From DATJKD01 sp963834855 (lineage in GTDB: Bacteria > Pseudomonadota > Gammaproteobacteria > Steroidobacterales > Steroidobacteraceae): DNA of 64,000 nt. The notes beneath the pieces are model-generated. The model was not told where the DNA came from. It did not search any database and worked only from the letters and a program-made list of their open reading frames with translations. The DNA lies in the NCBI GenBank assembly GCA_963834855.1, contig CAWIDH010000035.1:186001-250000 (forward strand), given 5' to 3'. Position numbers and translations under genes: made by a program. The stretch's first letter is position 1, and every line of letters begins with the position of its first letter. Of the stretch, positions 30,072-42,549 are shown in pieces.

Positions 30072-30773
30072 GCATACAGGGCCGGCGGGTGGTCGTGACC
30101 GGGGCGTTCGGTCAGCTCGGATCGGCGGTGGCGCGGGCGTTCGCCCGGGCCGGCACGAAGGTGGCCCTGCTCGATCTCGCGCCGACGATCCCGCCCGCGC
30201 TCGACGCGGAGTTCTCGCCGTCGCACCTGCTCATCGGGGCGGTCGACCTGGCCGACATCGAGGCGACGACGCAAGGCCATGGCCGCCGTTGCGACGCGCT
30301 TCGGCGGCATCGACGTGCTCGTCAATGTCGCCGGGGGCTTCCGCGCGGAGACGCTCGTCGACGGCGAGGTCGCGACCTGGGACGAGCTGTACGCGATGAA
30401 CCTGCGCACGGCCGTGGTGAGCTGCAAGGCGGCGCTGCCCGCGCTGCTTACGAGCGCGCACGGACGCATCATCAACATCGGCGCGGGCGCAGCGGCGAAG
30501 GGGCGGGCAGGGATGGGCCCCTACACCGCCTCCAAGGCCGGCGTGCAGCGCCTGACCGAGAGCCTGGCCGACGAGCTCAAGGACCGTGGCGTGACGGTGA
30601 ACGCGATCCTGCCGGGCACGATCGACACGCCGCGCAATCGCGCGGACATGCCGCGCGCCGATTTCTCCCGCTGGGTCGCGCCGGCGGCGATCGCAGAGGT
30701 CATCCTGTTCCTCGCTTCGGACGCCGCCGCCGCGGTCACGGGCGCCTCGATCCCCGTCAACGGCCGCGGCTGA
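30065..30773 (+). CDS. Short-chain dehydrogenase/reductase (one frameshift)
   Basis: Rossmann-fold NAD(P)-dependent oxidoreductase of about 235 residues. The N-terminal coenzyme motif is TGAFGQLGSAVARAFA. NVAGG, the catalytic Ser/Tyr/Lys region (INIGAGAAAKGRAG and YTASKAG) and a C-terminal ILFLASDAAAAVTGASIPVN follow. An extra base near 30272 separates the two halves. The ATG overlaps the sdaA stop, so it is translationally coupled. The substrate is not predictable. The 3' end overlaps sixA on the other strand. Confidence 0.82.
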
Positions 30774-31356
30774 AAAATGGCTCGGAGCCAATTTTCGCAG
30801 GGCCATGCGTCTCAGGAACTGCGCGAGAAAAAATGGCTCCGAGCCATTTTTCAGTGTCATTTCGAGAGGTTTTCGGGTAGTCGAATTCGACGTCCTCGCC
30901 CTGTCCCCAGTCGAGCTGCTTCCAGTCCGTGATGTTGAACCGTGCGGTGAACACCGCGCAGGTCGGCAGGTTGTCGATGGTCTCACCAGCCGACAAGCGG
31001 TTCGCGAACTCGGTGATCCCGGGGTTGTGCCCGCATACCATGAGGCGCTGCGACTTCGCGCCGAGCTCGCGCAGCACGGCCAGCATGTCGGCCGGATTGG
31101 CGAGGTAGAGCCGCTCTTCGGGCACCAGGAGTGAGGCGGCGACGCGGAGCTCGCGCGCCATGATCGTCGCGGTCGTGACCGCCCGCACGGCTGGGCTCGT
31201 GAGGATGCGGTCCGGCTTGACCCGCCGCGACCGGAGCCTGCGGGCCATTTCCGGCGCATCGCGCTGACCGCGTGGATTGAGCGGCCGGTCCCAGTCGTCC
31301 TGGTCGGGCAGCGACCAGTCCGATTTCGCGTGACGCACGAGGATCAGCCGTTTCAT
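30757..31356 (-). CDS. sixA: Phosphohistidine phosphatase SixA
   Basis: Histidine-phosphatase-superfamily protein of 199 residues. The catalytic RHAKS motif (LILVRHAKSDW) is at the start, TSPAVRAVTTA in the middle, and the second catalytic His is in VCGHNPGITEFA. Known SixA proteins are about 160 residues. The last 35 or so here (from KTSRNDTEKWLG) are encoded by a repeated hairpin sequence and look like an acquired tail. Its start overlaps the Rieske gene stop (ATGA). Confidence 0.85.
   Translation of the reverse strand: MKRLILVRHAKSDWSLPDQDDWDRPLNPRGQRDAPEMARRLRSRRVKPDRILTSPAVRAVTTATIMARELRVAASLLVPEERLYLANPADMLAVLRELGAKSQRLMVCGHNPGITEFANRLSAGETIDNLPTCAVFTARFNITDWKQLDWGQGEDVEFDYPKTSRNDTEKWLGAIFSRAVPETHGPAKIGSEPFFSRGR
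30772..30855. repeat. Pair of AATGGCTC-GAGCCA hairpin repeats between SDR and sixA
   Basis: AAAATGGCTCGGAGCCAATTTT near 30775-30796 and AAAAATGGCTCCGAGCCATTT near 30830-30853 are near-identical palindromes about 55 bases apart. They may act as a bidirectional terminator for the convergent genes, or be REP-like. They also extend the sixA reading frame. Confidence 0.65.
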
Positions 31357-31661
31357 TCGCTTTCGACCTCCACCATGCCATCTGTCACGCGGGTTGGCCA
31401 GGTGCGGACAGGCTCGTAGGCGGGCGGGGAGAGCACCGCGCCGGTGCGCAGCGAGAAGCGCGCGCCGTGGCGCGGGCAGGTCACCACGTCACCCTCGACT
31501 TCGCCGCCGGCAAGCCCCTCGCCATCGTGCGTGCACACGTCGTCCACCGCCAGGAACTCGCCGTCGACGTTGAACACGGCGACGAAGCGGCCGTCGATCT
31601 CGACGCTCGCATAGTCGCCGGGCGCGATGGACGCTGCCGGTGCGACCTTTATCCACGGCAT
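31353..31661 (-). CDS. Rieske-type [2Fe-2S] ferredoxin
   Basis: A 102-residue single-domain Rieske protein. The two cluster motifs are CTHDGEG (Cys-X-His) and CPRHGARF (Cys-X2-His), separated by about 15 residues. Small proteins of this kind act as electron carriers to non-haem oxygenases and are often found beside the suf operon. The ATG at 31661 gives the usual MPWIKV start. It overlaps sixA by four bases. Confidence 0.9.
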   Translation of the reverse strand: MPWIKVAPAASIAPGDYASVEIDGRFVAVFNVDGEFLAVDDVCTHDGEGLAGGEVEGDVVTCPRHGARFSLRTGAVLSPPAYEPVRTWPTRVTDGMVEVESE

Positions 31662-31670
31662 TGGTGTGCC

Positions 31671-31862
31671 TCGACGCAACGGGCCGAGCCGGACCCATGT
31701 CCGTCGGGACGCCGCAAGCGCACTGGATGTGACTCGACGCAACGGGTAGTGCCGGGTCCTGTCCGTCAGGACGCCACGAGTACGTCCCTGTAGGCTCCGT
31801 GTTCGGCATCCATGCCTCACACGGCCTGCCGGACAAGGACCCGACACGACCCGTTGCGTTTG
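31671..31862. repeat. Three copies of a CGACGCAACGGG element in the suf-Rieske gap
   Basis: The 245-base gap contains TCGACGCAACGGGCCGAGCC (from 31671) and TCGACGCAACGGGTAGTGCC (from 31733), each followed by a GTCCGTCNGGACGCC palindrome. An inverted copy, GACCCGTTGCG, lies at about 31848-31860. No gene is seen here. It is probably a dispersed intergenic repeat. Confidence 0.6.
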
Positions 31863-31906
31863 CGTCTGTGGCCTCCGCGCCAGGGTCGCGCGGCTGCACT
31901 CTCGGT

Positions 31907-32454
31907 TCACATCATGCCCGTCTGCAGACGCGCCGCATCGGACATCATCGTCTGGTTCCACGGCGGGTCGAAGACCAGCTCGACGTCGGCGCGCTTGACC
32001 GTCGGGATGAGCTCGACCTTCTCGCGCACGTCGGCCACGAGCACCTCGCCCATGCCGCACCCGGGCGCCGTGAGCGTCATCGCGATCGACACGACGCGCC
32101 CGTCCGGTTCGGACGTCACCTCGCAGGAATACACGAGGCCCAGGTCGACGATGTTGATCGGGATCTCCGGGTCGTAGCAGGTCTTCATCTGGGCCCAGGC
32201 CAGGTCGCGGATGTCCTCGTCGCGCGCGTCCGGCGGAATTGCGGCACTTCGGCCACTTCCTTGCCGAGCGCATCGGCGTCCTTGCCCGCGACACGGAACA
32301 GGTTGCCCTCGACGTAGACGGTGAAGCTGCCGCCAAGCGACTGGGTGATGAACCCGCTCTGGCCCGCGCGCAGCTTGACGTTGATGCCGGCGGGGACGAT
32401 CACCGCATCGACGTCGCGCGCCAGGGTCAGGGGCTCATTGTCGAACCGGCTCAT
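31907..32454 (-). CDS. sufT: Iron-sulfur assembly protein SufT (frameshifted)
   Basis: Two-part protein. The N-terminal part is typical of SufT (MSRFDNEPLTLARDVDAVIV, TQSLGGSFTVYVEGNLFRVAG). A MIP18/DUF59 domain follows (KTCYDPEIPINIVDLGLVYS and TAPGCGMGEVLVADVREKV). SufT helps maturation of iron-sulfur proteins, and it is the last suf gene here. A missing C near 32232 (TTCCGCCGG instead of TTCCCGCCGG) shifts the frame. Restoring it gives PDARDEDIRDLAWAQ across the junction. Start 32454 overlaps the sufU stop. Confidence 0.85.
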
Positions 32455-32917
32455 GGCCACTCCGCAGGGTTGCCCTCGGTGCTGACGGGCTCCGCCTGCC
32501 GGTGCAGCGCTGCGTCGAGCGTGTGCCAGCAGAGGCTCGCGCACTTGACGCGCGCCGGGAACTCGCGCACGCCCGACAGCGCGCCGAGCTTGCCGAGCGC
32601 CGCCGGGTCGATTGCGGCGTCGTGACTCGTCAGCAGCTCGTGCATGGTCGTGAACAGCCGCTGCGCGTCGGCGACCGCGCGGCCCTTGACGCTCTCGGTC
32701 AGCAGCGATGCCGAGGCGACCGAGATCGCGCAGCCGCTGCCCTCGAAGGACACGTCGCGTATCGTGTCGCCGTCGACCTTGACGTAGAGCGTCAATCGGT
32801 CGCCGCACAGCGGGTTGTATCCCTCGGCCTGCCGATCCGCGTCCGGCATGGCGCGGAAGTTCCGCGGGTTGCGATTGTGATCGACGATCACGTCGCGATA
32901 GAGGTCCTTGAGATCCA

Positions 32918-32918
<1 letters not shown>
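32451..32918 (-). CDS. sufU: SufU/IscU-like iron-sulfur scaffold or sulfur carrier
   Basis: A 155-residue NifU-N/SufU family protein. The three family cysteines are in NPLCGDRLTLYV, FEGSGCAIS and VKCASLCWHTL. The 18-residue insertion between the second and third blocks (SVKGRAVADAQRLF) is SufU-like. It accepts sulfur from SufS. Four-base overlaps with sufT and sufS indicate one transcript. Confidence 0.9.
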
Positions 32919-34176
<1,258 letters not shown>

Positions 34177-34180
<4 letters not shown>

Positions 34181-35483
34181 GTGCTCACCGCCAGCAGCCG
34201 CTCGAGGCGCGCGTCGAATTCCGAGTGCACCGCCCGGGCGTACGCCTCGTGATCGATGCGCGAGAGCACCGCGCCCGCGAAGGCGCGCGTGAGGACGGTG
34301 CGCGCCGCGCCCTCGTCGAGGCCGCGCGAGCGCAGGTAGAACAGGGCGTCCGGATCGAGCTGGCCGGTCGTCGCCCCGTGGCTGCACTGCACGTCGTCGG
34401 CGCGGATCTCGAGCTCGGGCTTGGTGTCGATCTCCGCGCCGGGGGTCAGGAGCAGGTTGCGACTCGTCTGCCGCGTGTGCGACTTCTGCGCACCCTCGTT
34501 CACGATGGCCTTGCTGTTGATGACGCCGCGGCCGCGGTCGGCCGCGATACCGCGATAGTCCTGGAGGCTCGTCGTGTCGGTGGCCGCATGCTCGACCCGC
34601 AGCTGCGTGTCGAGGTGGCGCGTGCCGTCGGCGAAGAAGAGGCCAGTAAGCTCGGTCGATGCCCCCGCACCCAGCAGGCGCACCTGCAGGTCGAGCCGCG
34701 CGAGCGATGCCCCGAGGCTCGCGTCTCGAACGACCAGCCGCGCCTCGCGGGCGAGGGCGGCCTCGATGCGCTCGATCTGGAAGCTCTTGGCGCCCTGTTG
34801 CTGCAGACGGTACAGGTGCAGCTCGGAGCGCTCGCCGACCTCCACGTCGATGACCGAGTTCACGAAGCGTTCGGCGCGATCGTCCCCGCGATACTGAACG
34901 ACGAGCTTCAGGCGGGCGCCCGGCGCGAGTCTCACCAGCACGCGCGGATGGCTGACCGAGGGGCCGTCGCCCGCGGCGTCGAGCAGCAGGTGCAGCGCAG
35001 ACTCAGGGCACACCGAGGGATCCACTTCGATCAGCAGGGCATCGGCGCACAGCGCCGCATTCAATGCGGCGAATCGCTCCGTGCCGCCGCCCGACGGGAC
35101 GCGCAGCCAGTGCGCCGCGGCCCGTTCCCCGGCGCTGCCGGCGCCCAGCGAGCTCAGGCGCACGCCCGGCGGCAACCCACCGAGATCCGACGCGGCCTGG
35201 TGCAGGTGGCCGTTGACCAGCACCGCACGCAGCGGCGCGAGCGGCGTCGCGGGCGCAGGCTCGAGCGCCAGCGCCTGCTCGCGCGTGACCGGCACGAAGC
35301 TGCGGCCCTCGAGCCGCCGCAGGCTCGTGTATTTCCATGCTTCCTCGCGAGCCGCGGGGAACCCGAGCTCCGCGAAGCGTGCGAAGGCCGCGGCGCGCTC
35401 GGCCATCATGGGGCCGGCGGCCGGCTGCGTCTGCTCGAACAGCGCGCGCCAGCGCTCCACCGGCTGGACTGCGGCGTGGGCCG

Positions 35484-35487
<4 letters not shown>
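34177..35487 (-). CDS. sufD: SUF scaffold component SufD
   Basis: A 436-residue partner of SufB in the SufBC2D cluster-assembly complex. It has the family opening with REEAWKYTSLRRLEGR, a right-handed beta-helix core, and the C-terminal ADDVQCSHGATTGQLDPDAL and LFYLRSRGLDEGAAR with the conserved His. Four-base overlaps with sufC and sufS. Confidence 0.95.
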
Positions 35488-36239
<752 letters not shown>

Positions 36240-36261
36240 GTCAACTTCCAGCCTCGTGAAA

Positions 36262-37709
<1,448 letters not shown>

Positions 37710-37718
37710 GGCGCCTCC

Positions 37719-38198
37719 TCAGGCCCGTCCCGCGGGACGCGGCGGCGAGCCGGGCCTCACCGCGGACAGCACTTCCGGTCGCCACTGCGCGACGGCTTCC
37801 TGGCCCGCGAGCTGCGCGAGCGTGATGTCATCGAGCGCGCGACGGATCGAGGTGTTGATGCGCTGCCACGCGCTACCCGTGCGACACACGTTTTCGATGT
37901 CGCAGTTGCTGTGGCTCCCGCTGCATTCGGTGATCGCGACCGGCCCCTCGATCGCGTCGATGATGGCCGCGGCGCTGATGCGGGTCGCCGGTCGCGCGAG
38001 CTGATAGCCGCCGTGCGCGCCCCGCGTCGACGTGACCAGCCCGGCGCGATGCAGATTCTTCAGGAGCTTGCTGACCGTGGGCAGGCCGAGACGCGTGCGC
38101 TCGGCCACTGCCGTCGCCGTCTGCCGTCGGTCCGGCGCGGACGCCAGGCAGGCCAGCACGACCGTGCCGTAATCCGTGAGCTTGCTGATGCGAAACAT
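37719..38198 (-). CDS. sufR: Rrf2-family regulator of the SUF operon
   Basis: A 159-residue IscR-like repressor. The winged helix (about 1-75) has ISKLTDYGTVVLACLA and RLGLPTVSKLLKNLHRAG, then RGAHGGYQLARP. Three cysteines for an iron-sulfur cluster lie in CSGSHSNCDIENVC. ATG 38198 gives the standard Rrf2 start; longer upstream readings are not supported. It is the first gene of the operon and has a palindromic site in front, so autoregulation by cluster status is likely. Confidence 0.9.
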   Translation of the reverse strand: MFRISKLTDYGTVVLACLASAPDRRQTATAVAERTRLGLPTVSKLLKNLHRAGLVTSTRGAHGGYQLARPATRISAAAIIDAIEGPVAITECSGSHSNCDIENVCRTGSAWQRINTSIRRALDDITLAQLAGQEAVAQWRPEVLSAVRPGSPPRPAGRA

Positions 38199-38212
38199 CG
38201 GTGTTTCCTCAA

Positions 38213-38234
38213 TTGGGACGATTTTAGTCCTAAT
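38213..38234. promoter_or_regulatory. IscR/SufR-type operator of the suf operon
   Basis: Read leftward, ATTAGGACTAAAATCGTCCC holds the imperfect palindrome GGACTAAAATCGTCC. It resembles the type 1 IscR motif (GACT, AT-rich centre, AGTC) and lies 15-36 bases before the sufR ATG. Confidence 0.65.
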
Positions 38235-38300
38235 CCAGCCGGGCTGCAAAAGCCGGACTCCGCGCGGCAACATGCGCGAGGGCCCGTCGGGCGGACCTGC

Positions 38301-38306
38301 TAGAAT
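38301..38306 (+). promoter_or_regulatory. Candidate -10 element for the aldolase gene
   Basis: TAGAAT sits 58 bases before the aldolase ATG, in a GC-rich background with no clear -35. GGAGGA at about 38354 is a good ribosome binding site. Confidence 0.35.
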
Positions 38307-38363
38307 TTCGCCCCCCATTCATCGGCAGCGGCCGACGCCGGTGCCCGCAGCTGGAGGATCAAC

Positions 38364-39380
38364 ATGAACCGAAGCGAGCTCGAAGCCATCGCTCGTGCCA
38401 TGGTCGCACCGGGCCGGGGCATCCTCGCCGCCGACGAGTCGACCGGGACGATCAAGAAGCGGTTCGACGCCATCAAGGTCGAGAACACCGAGGAGAACCG
38501 CCGTGCCTACCGGGAGATGCTGTTCGCGGCGCCCGGGATCGCCGAGTACATCAGCGGCGTGATCATGTACGACGAGACGCTGCGGCAGAAGACGCGTGCA
38601 GGCGTGCCCTTTCCGGAGCTGCTGGCCAAGCTCGGCGTGGTGCCTGGCATCAAGGTGGACGCCGGCGCCAAGCCCCTGGCCGGTTTCCCGGGCGAGACGA
38701 TCACGGAGGGCCTCGACGGGCTGCGCGAGCGCCTTGCCGAATACCACAAGCTCGGCGCGCGCTTTGCGAAGTGGCGCGCGGTGATCGATATCGGCGCGGG
38801 CATTCCGACGGCGTTCGCGATCGACGCCAACGCGCATGCCCTCGCGCGCTACGCGACGCTCTGCCAGGAGGCCGGGATCGCCCCGATCGTCGAGCCGGAA
38901 GTGCTGATGGACGGCGATCACACGATCGAGCGCTGCGAGGAGGTCACTGATGCGGTGCTCGAGAGCGTGTTCCGCCAGCTCTTCGCCCACCGCATCCATC
39001 TCGAAGGAATGGTGCTCAAGCCCAACATGGTCATCGCGGGCAAGAAGTGCCCGAAGCGCGCCGCTCCCGCGCAGGTCGCCGAAGCGACGTTGCGCTGCCT
39101 GCGCCGACACGTGCCGAGCGCGGTGCCGGGTATCGCCTTCCTCTCGGGCGGGCAGAGCGAGACGGAGGCGACCGAGCACCTGGGCCTGATGAACCGGGCG
39201 GCCGGGGTGCCGTGGGCGCTCACCTTCAGCTACGGCCGGGCGCTGCAGGAGAGCGCGCTCAAGGCCTGGGCCGGCAAGCCGGAGAGCGTGGGTGCAGGAC
39301 AGAAGGCGTTCCTGCACCGCGCGCGCCTGAACGGACTCGCGCAGCGCGGACAGTACACGGCCTCGCTCGAGGCCGCCTGA
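38364..39380 (+). CDS. Class I fructose-bisphosphate aldolase
   Basis: A 338-residue glycolytic/gluconeogenic enzyme that uses Schiff-base chemistry. The family start LEAIARAMVAPGRGILAADE, KWRAVIDI with an active-site Lys, and the Schiff-base Lys in LEGMVLKPNMV are present, followed by FLSGGQSETEATEHL. Length is as usual for class I. It stands alone between the divergent suf operon and mlaF. Confidence 0.95.
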   Translation: MNRSELEAIARAMVAPGRGILAADESTGTIKKRFDAIKVENTEENRRAYREMLFAAPGIAEYISGVIMYDETLRQKTRAGVPFPELLAKLGVVPGIKVDAGAKPLAGFPGETITEGLDGLRERLAEYHKLGARFAKWRAVIDIGAGIPTAFAIDANAHALARYATLCQEAGIAPIVEPEVLMDGDHTIERCEEVTDAVLESVFRQLFAHRIHLEGMVLKPNMVIAGKKCPKRAAPAQVAEATLRCLRRHVPSAVPGIAFLSGGQSETEATEHLGLMNRAAGVPWALTFSYGRALQESALKAWAGKPESVGAGQKAFLHRARLNGLAQRGQYTASLEAA

Positions 39381-39399
39381 TCCTGCGCGCGCGATCGTA

Positions 39400-40254
39400 G
39401 TGGATATCGCGGCAAGCCCCGCGTCCGCGGGCACGTCGGTTGCGGGCGCCGAATACGTGGCGCGCCTGACCGGAGTCCACTACGCCGTGGACGGCAAGCC
39501 GGTCTTCCGCGGTCTCGACATCGCCATACGCCGCGGCGAGGTCACCGCGATCATGGGTCCGAGCGGCACGGGCAAGACGACCCTGCTGCGTCTGATCACC
39601 GGTCAGATCACGGCCGACGCGGGCCAGGTGCTGGTGGACGGCCGGGACGTTGCCCGTCTCGACCGGCGCGCGCTGTACGCCATGCGCCGCCGTATGGGCA
39701 TGCTGTTCCAGAACAGCGCGCTGCTGACCGATCTCGACGCGTTCGAGAACGTCGCTTTCCCGTTGCGGGAGCACACGCGCCTGCCGGAGCGGCTGATCCG
39801 CAACGTCGTCCTCACGAAGCTGCACGCTGTCGGGCTGCGCGGCGCCGCAAGGCTTTACCCGCAGCAGCTGTCGGGCGGCATGGCGCGCCGGGTGGCACTC
39901 GCGCGCGCGATCGCAATGGATCCGGACTTCCTGATCTACGACGAGCCGTTCGCGGGGCTCGATCCGATCTCCATGGGCGTGGTGCTGCGGCTGATCCGCC
40001 AGTTGAACGACGCGCTCGGCATCAGCAGCATCGTGGTGACGCACGACGTGCGCGAGGTCTCGCAGATCGCCGACACGAGCTACATCCTGTCGGACGGCCA
40101 GGTCGCGGCGAGCGGGACCCCGTCGGAGTTGCAGAAGAGCCCGGACGGGGTCGTCCGCCAGTTCATCGAGGGGCTCGCCGACGGGCCGGTGCCGTTTCAC
40201 TATCCCGCGCCGGACTATATCGAGGAGTTGCTCGGCGGAGGGCCGCCGCCATGA
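39400..40254 (+). CDS. mlaF: Phospholipid transport ATPase MlaF
   Basis: ABC ATPase of the MlaFEDB complex that moves phospholipids between the membranes, 284 residues. Walker A GPSGTGKTT, MlaF-type GMLFQNSALLTDL, signature LSGGMARRVALARA, and Walker B with DEPFAGLDPIS. GTG 39400 is the start. The stop overlaps the mlaE ATG (ATGA). Confidence 0.93.
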   Translation: MDIAASPASAGTSVAGAEYVARLTGVHYAVDGKPVFRGLDIAIRRGEVTAIMGPSGTGKTTLLRLITGQITADAGQVLVDGRDVARLDRRALYAMRRRMGMLFQNSALLTDLDAFENVAFPLREHTRLPERLIRNVVLTKLHAVGLRGAARLYPQQLSGGMARRVALARAIAMDPDFLIYDEPFAGLDPISMGVVLRLIRQLNDALGISSIVVTHDVREVSQIADTSYILSDGQVAASGTPSELQKSPDGVVRQFIEGLADGPVPFHYPAPDYIEELLGGGPPP

Positions 40255-41021
40255 ACGGACTCGCGGCCGAGCTGTCCGTGAACGCACGCGATTTCGTGCA
40301 GACGGTGGGTGCCACGACGCGCTTCCTCGGGCGGCTGATCGCGCTCGCCCCGGTGGGCCTGCTGCGCTTCCGACTGATCGTCGAGCAGGTCTACAACGCC
40401 GGTGCGCGATCGCTCGTGATCATCATGACCAGCGGCTTGTTCGTCGGGATGGTGCTGGGCCTGCAGGGATACGACCTGCTGCAGCGGTTCGGGTCGGAGG
40501 ACTCCCTCGGCACGGGCGCGGCACTCGCACTGCTCAAGGAGCTCGGCCCGGTGGTCACGGCGTTGCTGTTTGCGGGCCGGGCAGGCACCTCGCTCGCCTC
40601 CGAGATCGGCCTGATGCGTGCGACGGACCAGCTATCAGCGATGGAGATCATGGCGGTCGACCCGATGCGCCGCGTCGTACTGCCGAGATTCCTCGGCGGC
40701 GCGATCTCCGTGCCGCTGCTGACGGCGGTGTTCATCGCGGTCGGCCTCTTCGGAGTGCAGCTCGTGGGCGTGCAGTTCCTGGGTGTCGACCAGGGCGCAT
40801 TCTGGTCGCAGATGCGCGGTGCGGTTGAACTCGGCGACGTCGCTGAAGGTCTCACGAAGGGTGCCGTGTTCGGAGTGGCATGCAGCCTCGTGGCCGTGTA
40901 CGAGGGCTACAATGCGCAGCCCACCGCAGAAGGCGTCGGCCGAGCCACGACGCGGACGGTCGTCATCTCGGCGGTCCTGACGCTGATCCTGGATTACATA
41001 TTGACGGCCATCATGCTCTGA
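40251..41021 (+). CDS. mlaE: Phospholipid transport permease MlaE
   Basis: A 256-residue inner-membrane permease. MlaE marks are SGLFVGMVLGLQGYDLL, LLKELGPVVTALLFAGRAGT, EIGLMRATDQLSAMEIMAVD and the C-terminal helix VISAVLTLILDYILTAIML. About five hydrophobic segments are visible. Coupled to mlaF by overlap. Confidence 0.94.
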   Translation: MNGLAAELSVNARDFVQTVGATTRFLGRLIALAPVGLLRFRLIVEQVYNAGARSLVIIMTSGLFVGMVLGLQGYDLLQRFGSEDSLGTGAALALLKELGPVVTALLFAGRAGTSLASEIGLMRATDQLSAMEIMAVDPMRRVVLPRFLGGAISVPLLTAVFIAVGLFGVQLVGVQFLGVDQGAFWSQMRGAVELGDVAEGLTKGAVFGVACSLVAVYEGYNAQPTAEGVGRATTRTVVISAVLTLILDYILTAIML

Positions 41022-41035
41022 GGTCCGAAACGCCC

Positions 41036-41527
41036 ATGCGTCCATCCCGCACCATCGATCTGTCGACCGGGCTCTTCGTACTGCTCGGCTTCGCGGCGAT
41101 CCTGTTCCTCGTGACCCAGATCACGAACCGCGAGTTCTCGCTCGGCGGGAGCGCCTATCGCTTGCAGGCGCAGTACGACAACATCGGCGGCCTGAAGGTA
41201 GGCGCGCCGGTCTCGATGTCGGGCGTGACGATCGGGCGCGTGGAGAACATCGGTTTCGACATGGACGTGCTCAAGGCCGTCGTCACGCTGCGCATCGACC
41301 AGCGTTACGACCGCATCCCGCAGGACAGCGATGCGAGCATCTTCACCGCGGGCCTGCTTGGCGGGCAGTACATCGGCATCACGCCCGGCGGCTCGGACGA
41401 ATACCTGCATGACGGCGGGCGCATCGAGTTCGTCCAGGACGCGATCGTCCTCGAGAACCTGATCAGCAAGTACCTCTTCAGCCAGGCGGACAAGGAAACC
41501 GCGGCTGAATCGGCACCCAAGGAGTAA
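41036..41527 (+). CDS. mlaD: Phospholipid-binding protein MlaD
   Basis: A 163-residue MCE-domain protein anchored in the inner membrane by one N-terminal helix (LFVLLGFAAILFLV, about 12-28). The MCE domain spans about 38-115 (AQYDNIGGLKVGAPVSMSGV, GLLGGQYIGITPG). ATG 41036 lies 14 bases after mlaE. Confidence 0.93.
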   Translation: MRPSRTIDLSTGLFVLLGFAAILFLVTQITNREFSLGGSAYRLQAQYDNIGGLKVGAPVSMSGVTIGRVENIGFDMDVLKAVVTLRIDQRYDRIPQDSDASIFTAGLLGGQYIGITPGGSDEYLHDGGRIEFVQDAIVLENLISKYLFSQADKETAAESAPKE

Positions 41528-41538
41528 CGGAAGACATC

Positions 41539-42229
41539 ATGCGTACACTGATCCTGTCGATGTTGTTCCTGGCCAGCCTTTCGCCGGTGCTGCCGGCCGT
41601 GGCGGCCGATCCGGCCCCCGCCCCCGCGACGACGCCGACCCCGGCAACGGCGGGCCCCCAGCAGCTGATGGAAAGCGTCTCGCAGGCCCTGCTGCGCGAT
41701 ATCGAGGCGAACCGCGAGGCGCTGCGCGGCGACCCGGCCAGGCTCCGGGCGCTGGTGGACCGCCACCTGCTGCCGCACTTCGACACCGACTACGCGGGGC
41801 AGCTCGTGCTCGGCAAGAACTGGCGGCAGGCGACGCCGACGCAGCGCAAGCGCTTCGTCGACGCGTTCTACCAGTCACTGATGCGCAACTACGGCGAGGC
41901 GCTCCTCGAGTTCACGCGCGGACCGCATGAAGATCCTGCCCTTCAAGGGCGATCCCGCCGCAAGCTCGGCGACCATTCGCACCCTGGTCAGGCGCAGCAA
42001 CGGCCAGCAGGTGCCGGTCAACTACAGCCTGCGCAAGACGCCATCGGGCTGGAAGGCCTGGGACGTGACGATCGAGGGCATCTCGTACGTCAAGAACTAC
42101 CGCAACGACATCGGCGCCGAGGTCGCACAGAAAGGCCTCGATGCGGTGATCCAGCGGCTCGAAGCTCAGAACGCCGCACCGAAAGCGGCGGCGGAGACCG
42201 GCAAGGCCGCGGCTCGGACCGGCTCGTGA
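41539..42229 (+). CDS. mlaC: Periplasmic phospholipid carrier MlaC (one frameshift)
   Basis: A soluble periplasmic protein of about 230 residues with a signal peptide ending near AVAADP. It carries phospholipids between MlaA and MlaFEDB. The first half (VDRHLLPHFDTDYAGQLVLG, FVDAFYQSLMRNYGEALLEF) and second half (NGQQVPVNYSLRKTPSGWKA, ISYVKNYRNDIG) are in different frames, joined near 41923. The stop overlaps the mlaB GTG. Confidence 0.9.
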
Positions 42230-42522
42230 GCTGCTTGATCGAGTCGCCTGCCCCCGGCCGCCTGGCCGTGCGCGGCGAGCTCGACTTCGACACGGCGCCT
42301 GCGGCGCTGGCGCGCGGCCTTGCGCTGCTCGACGATGCGATGGATTGCGAGGTCGACCTTTCGGGCCTGAGTGCGGGAGACAGCGCGGGCCTGGCCGTGC
42401 TTGTCGAATGGCTCGCGAGCGCGCGTCGCCGCGGTGCGCGTCTTCGTTACACGGGCATCCCGGCACAGATGCGGGCCATCGCCCGGATCTCGGACCTCGA
42501 GGAACTGCTCGCTCCCGGCTGA
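42226..42522 (+). CDS. mlaB: STAS-domain protein MlaB
   Basis: A 98-residue cytosolic STAS protein that activates MlaF. The fold is marked by RLAVRGELDFDTAPAAL, the conserved Asp-Ser region LSGLSAGDSAGLAVLVEWL, and the C-terminal IARISDLEELL. The GTG start overlaps the mlaC stop (GTGA). Confidence 0.88.
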   Translation: MSCLIESPAPGRLAVRGELDFDTAPAALARGLALLDDAMDCEVDLSGLSAGDSAGLAVLVEWLASARRRGARLRYTGIPAQMRAIARISDLEELLAPG

Positions 42523-42526
42523 TCCC

Positions 42527-42549
42527 CCGGTTGATCCGAAATCAGCCGG
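42527..42549. terminator. Hairpin between convergent mlaB and mlaA
   Basis: CCGGTTGAT and ATCAGCCGG form a nine-pair stem with one G-U, exactly between two convergent stops. No clear T-tract is present, so factor-independent activity is uncertain. Confidence 0.4.
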
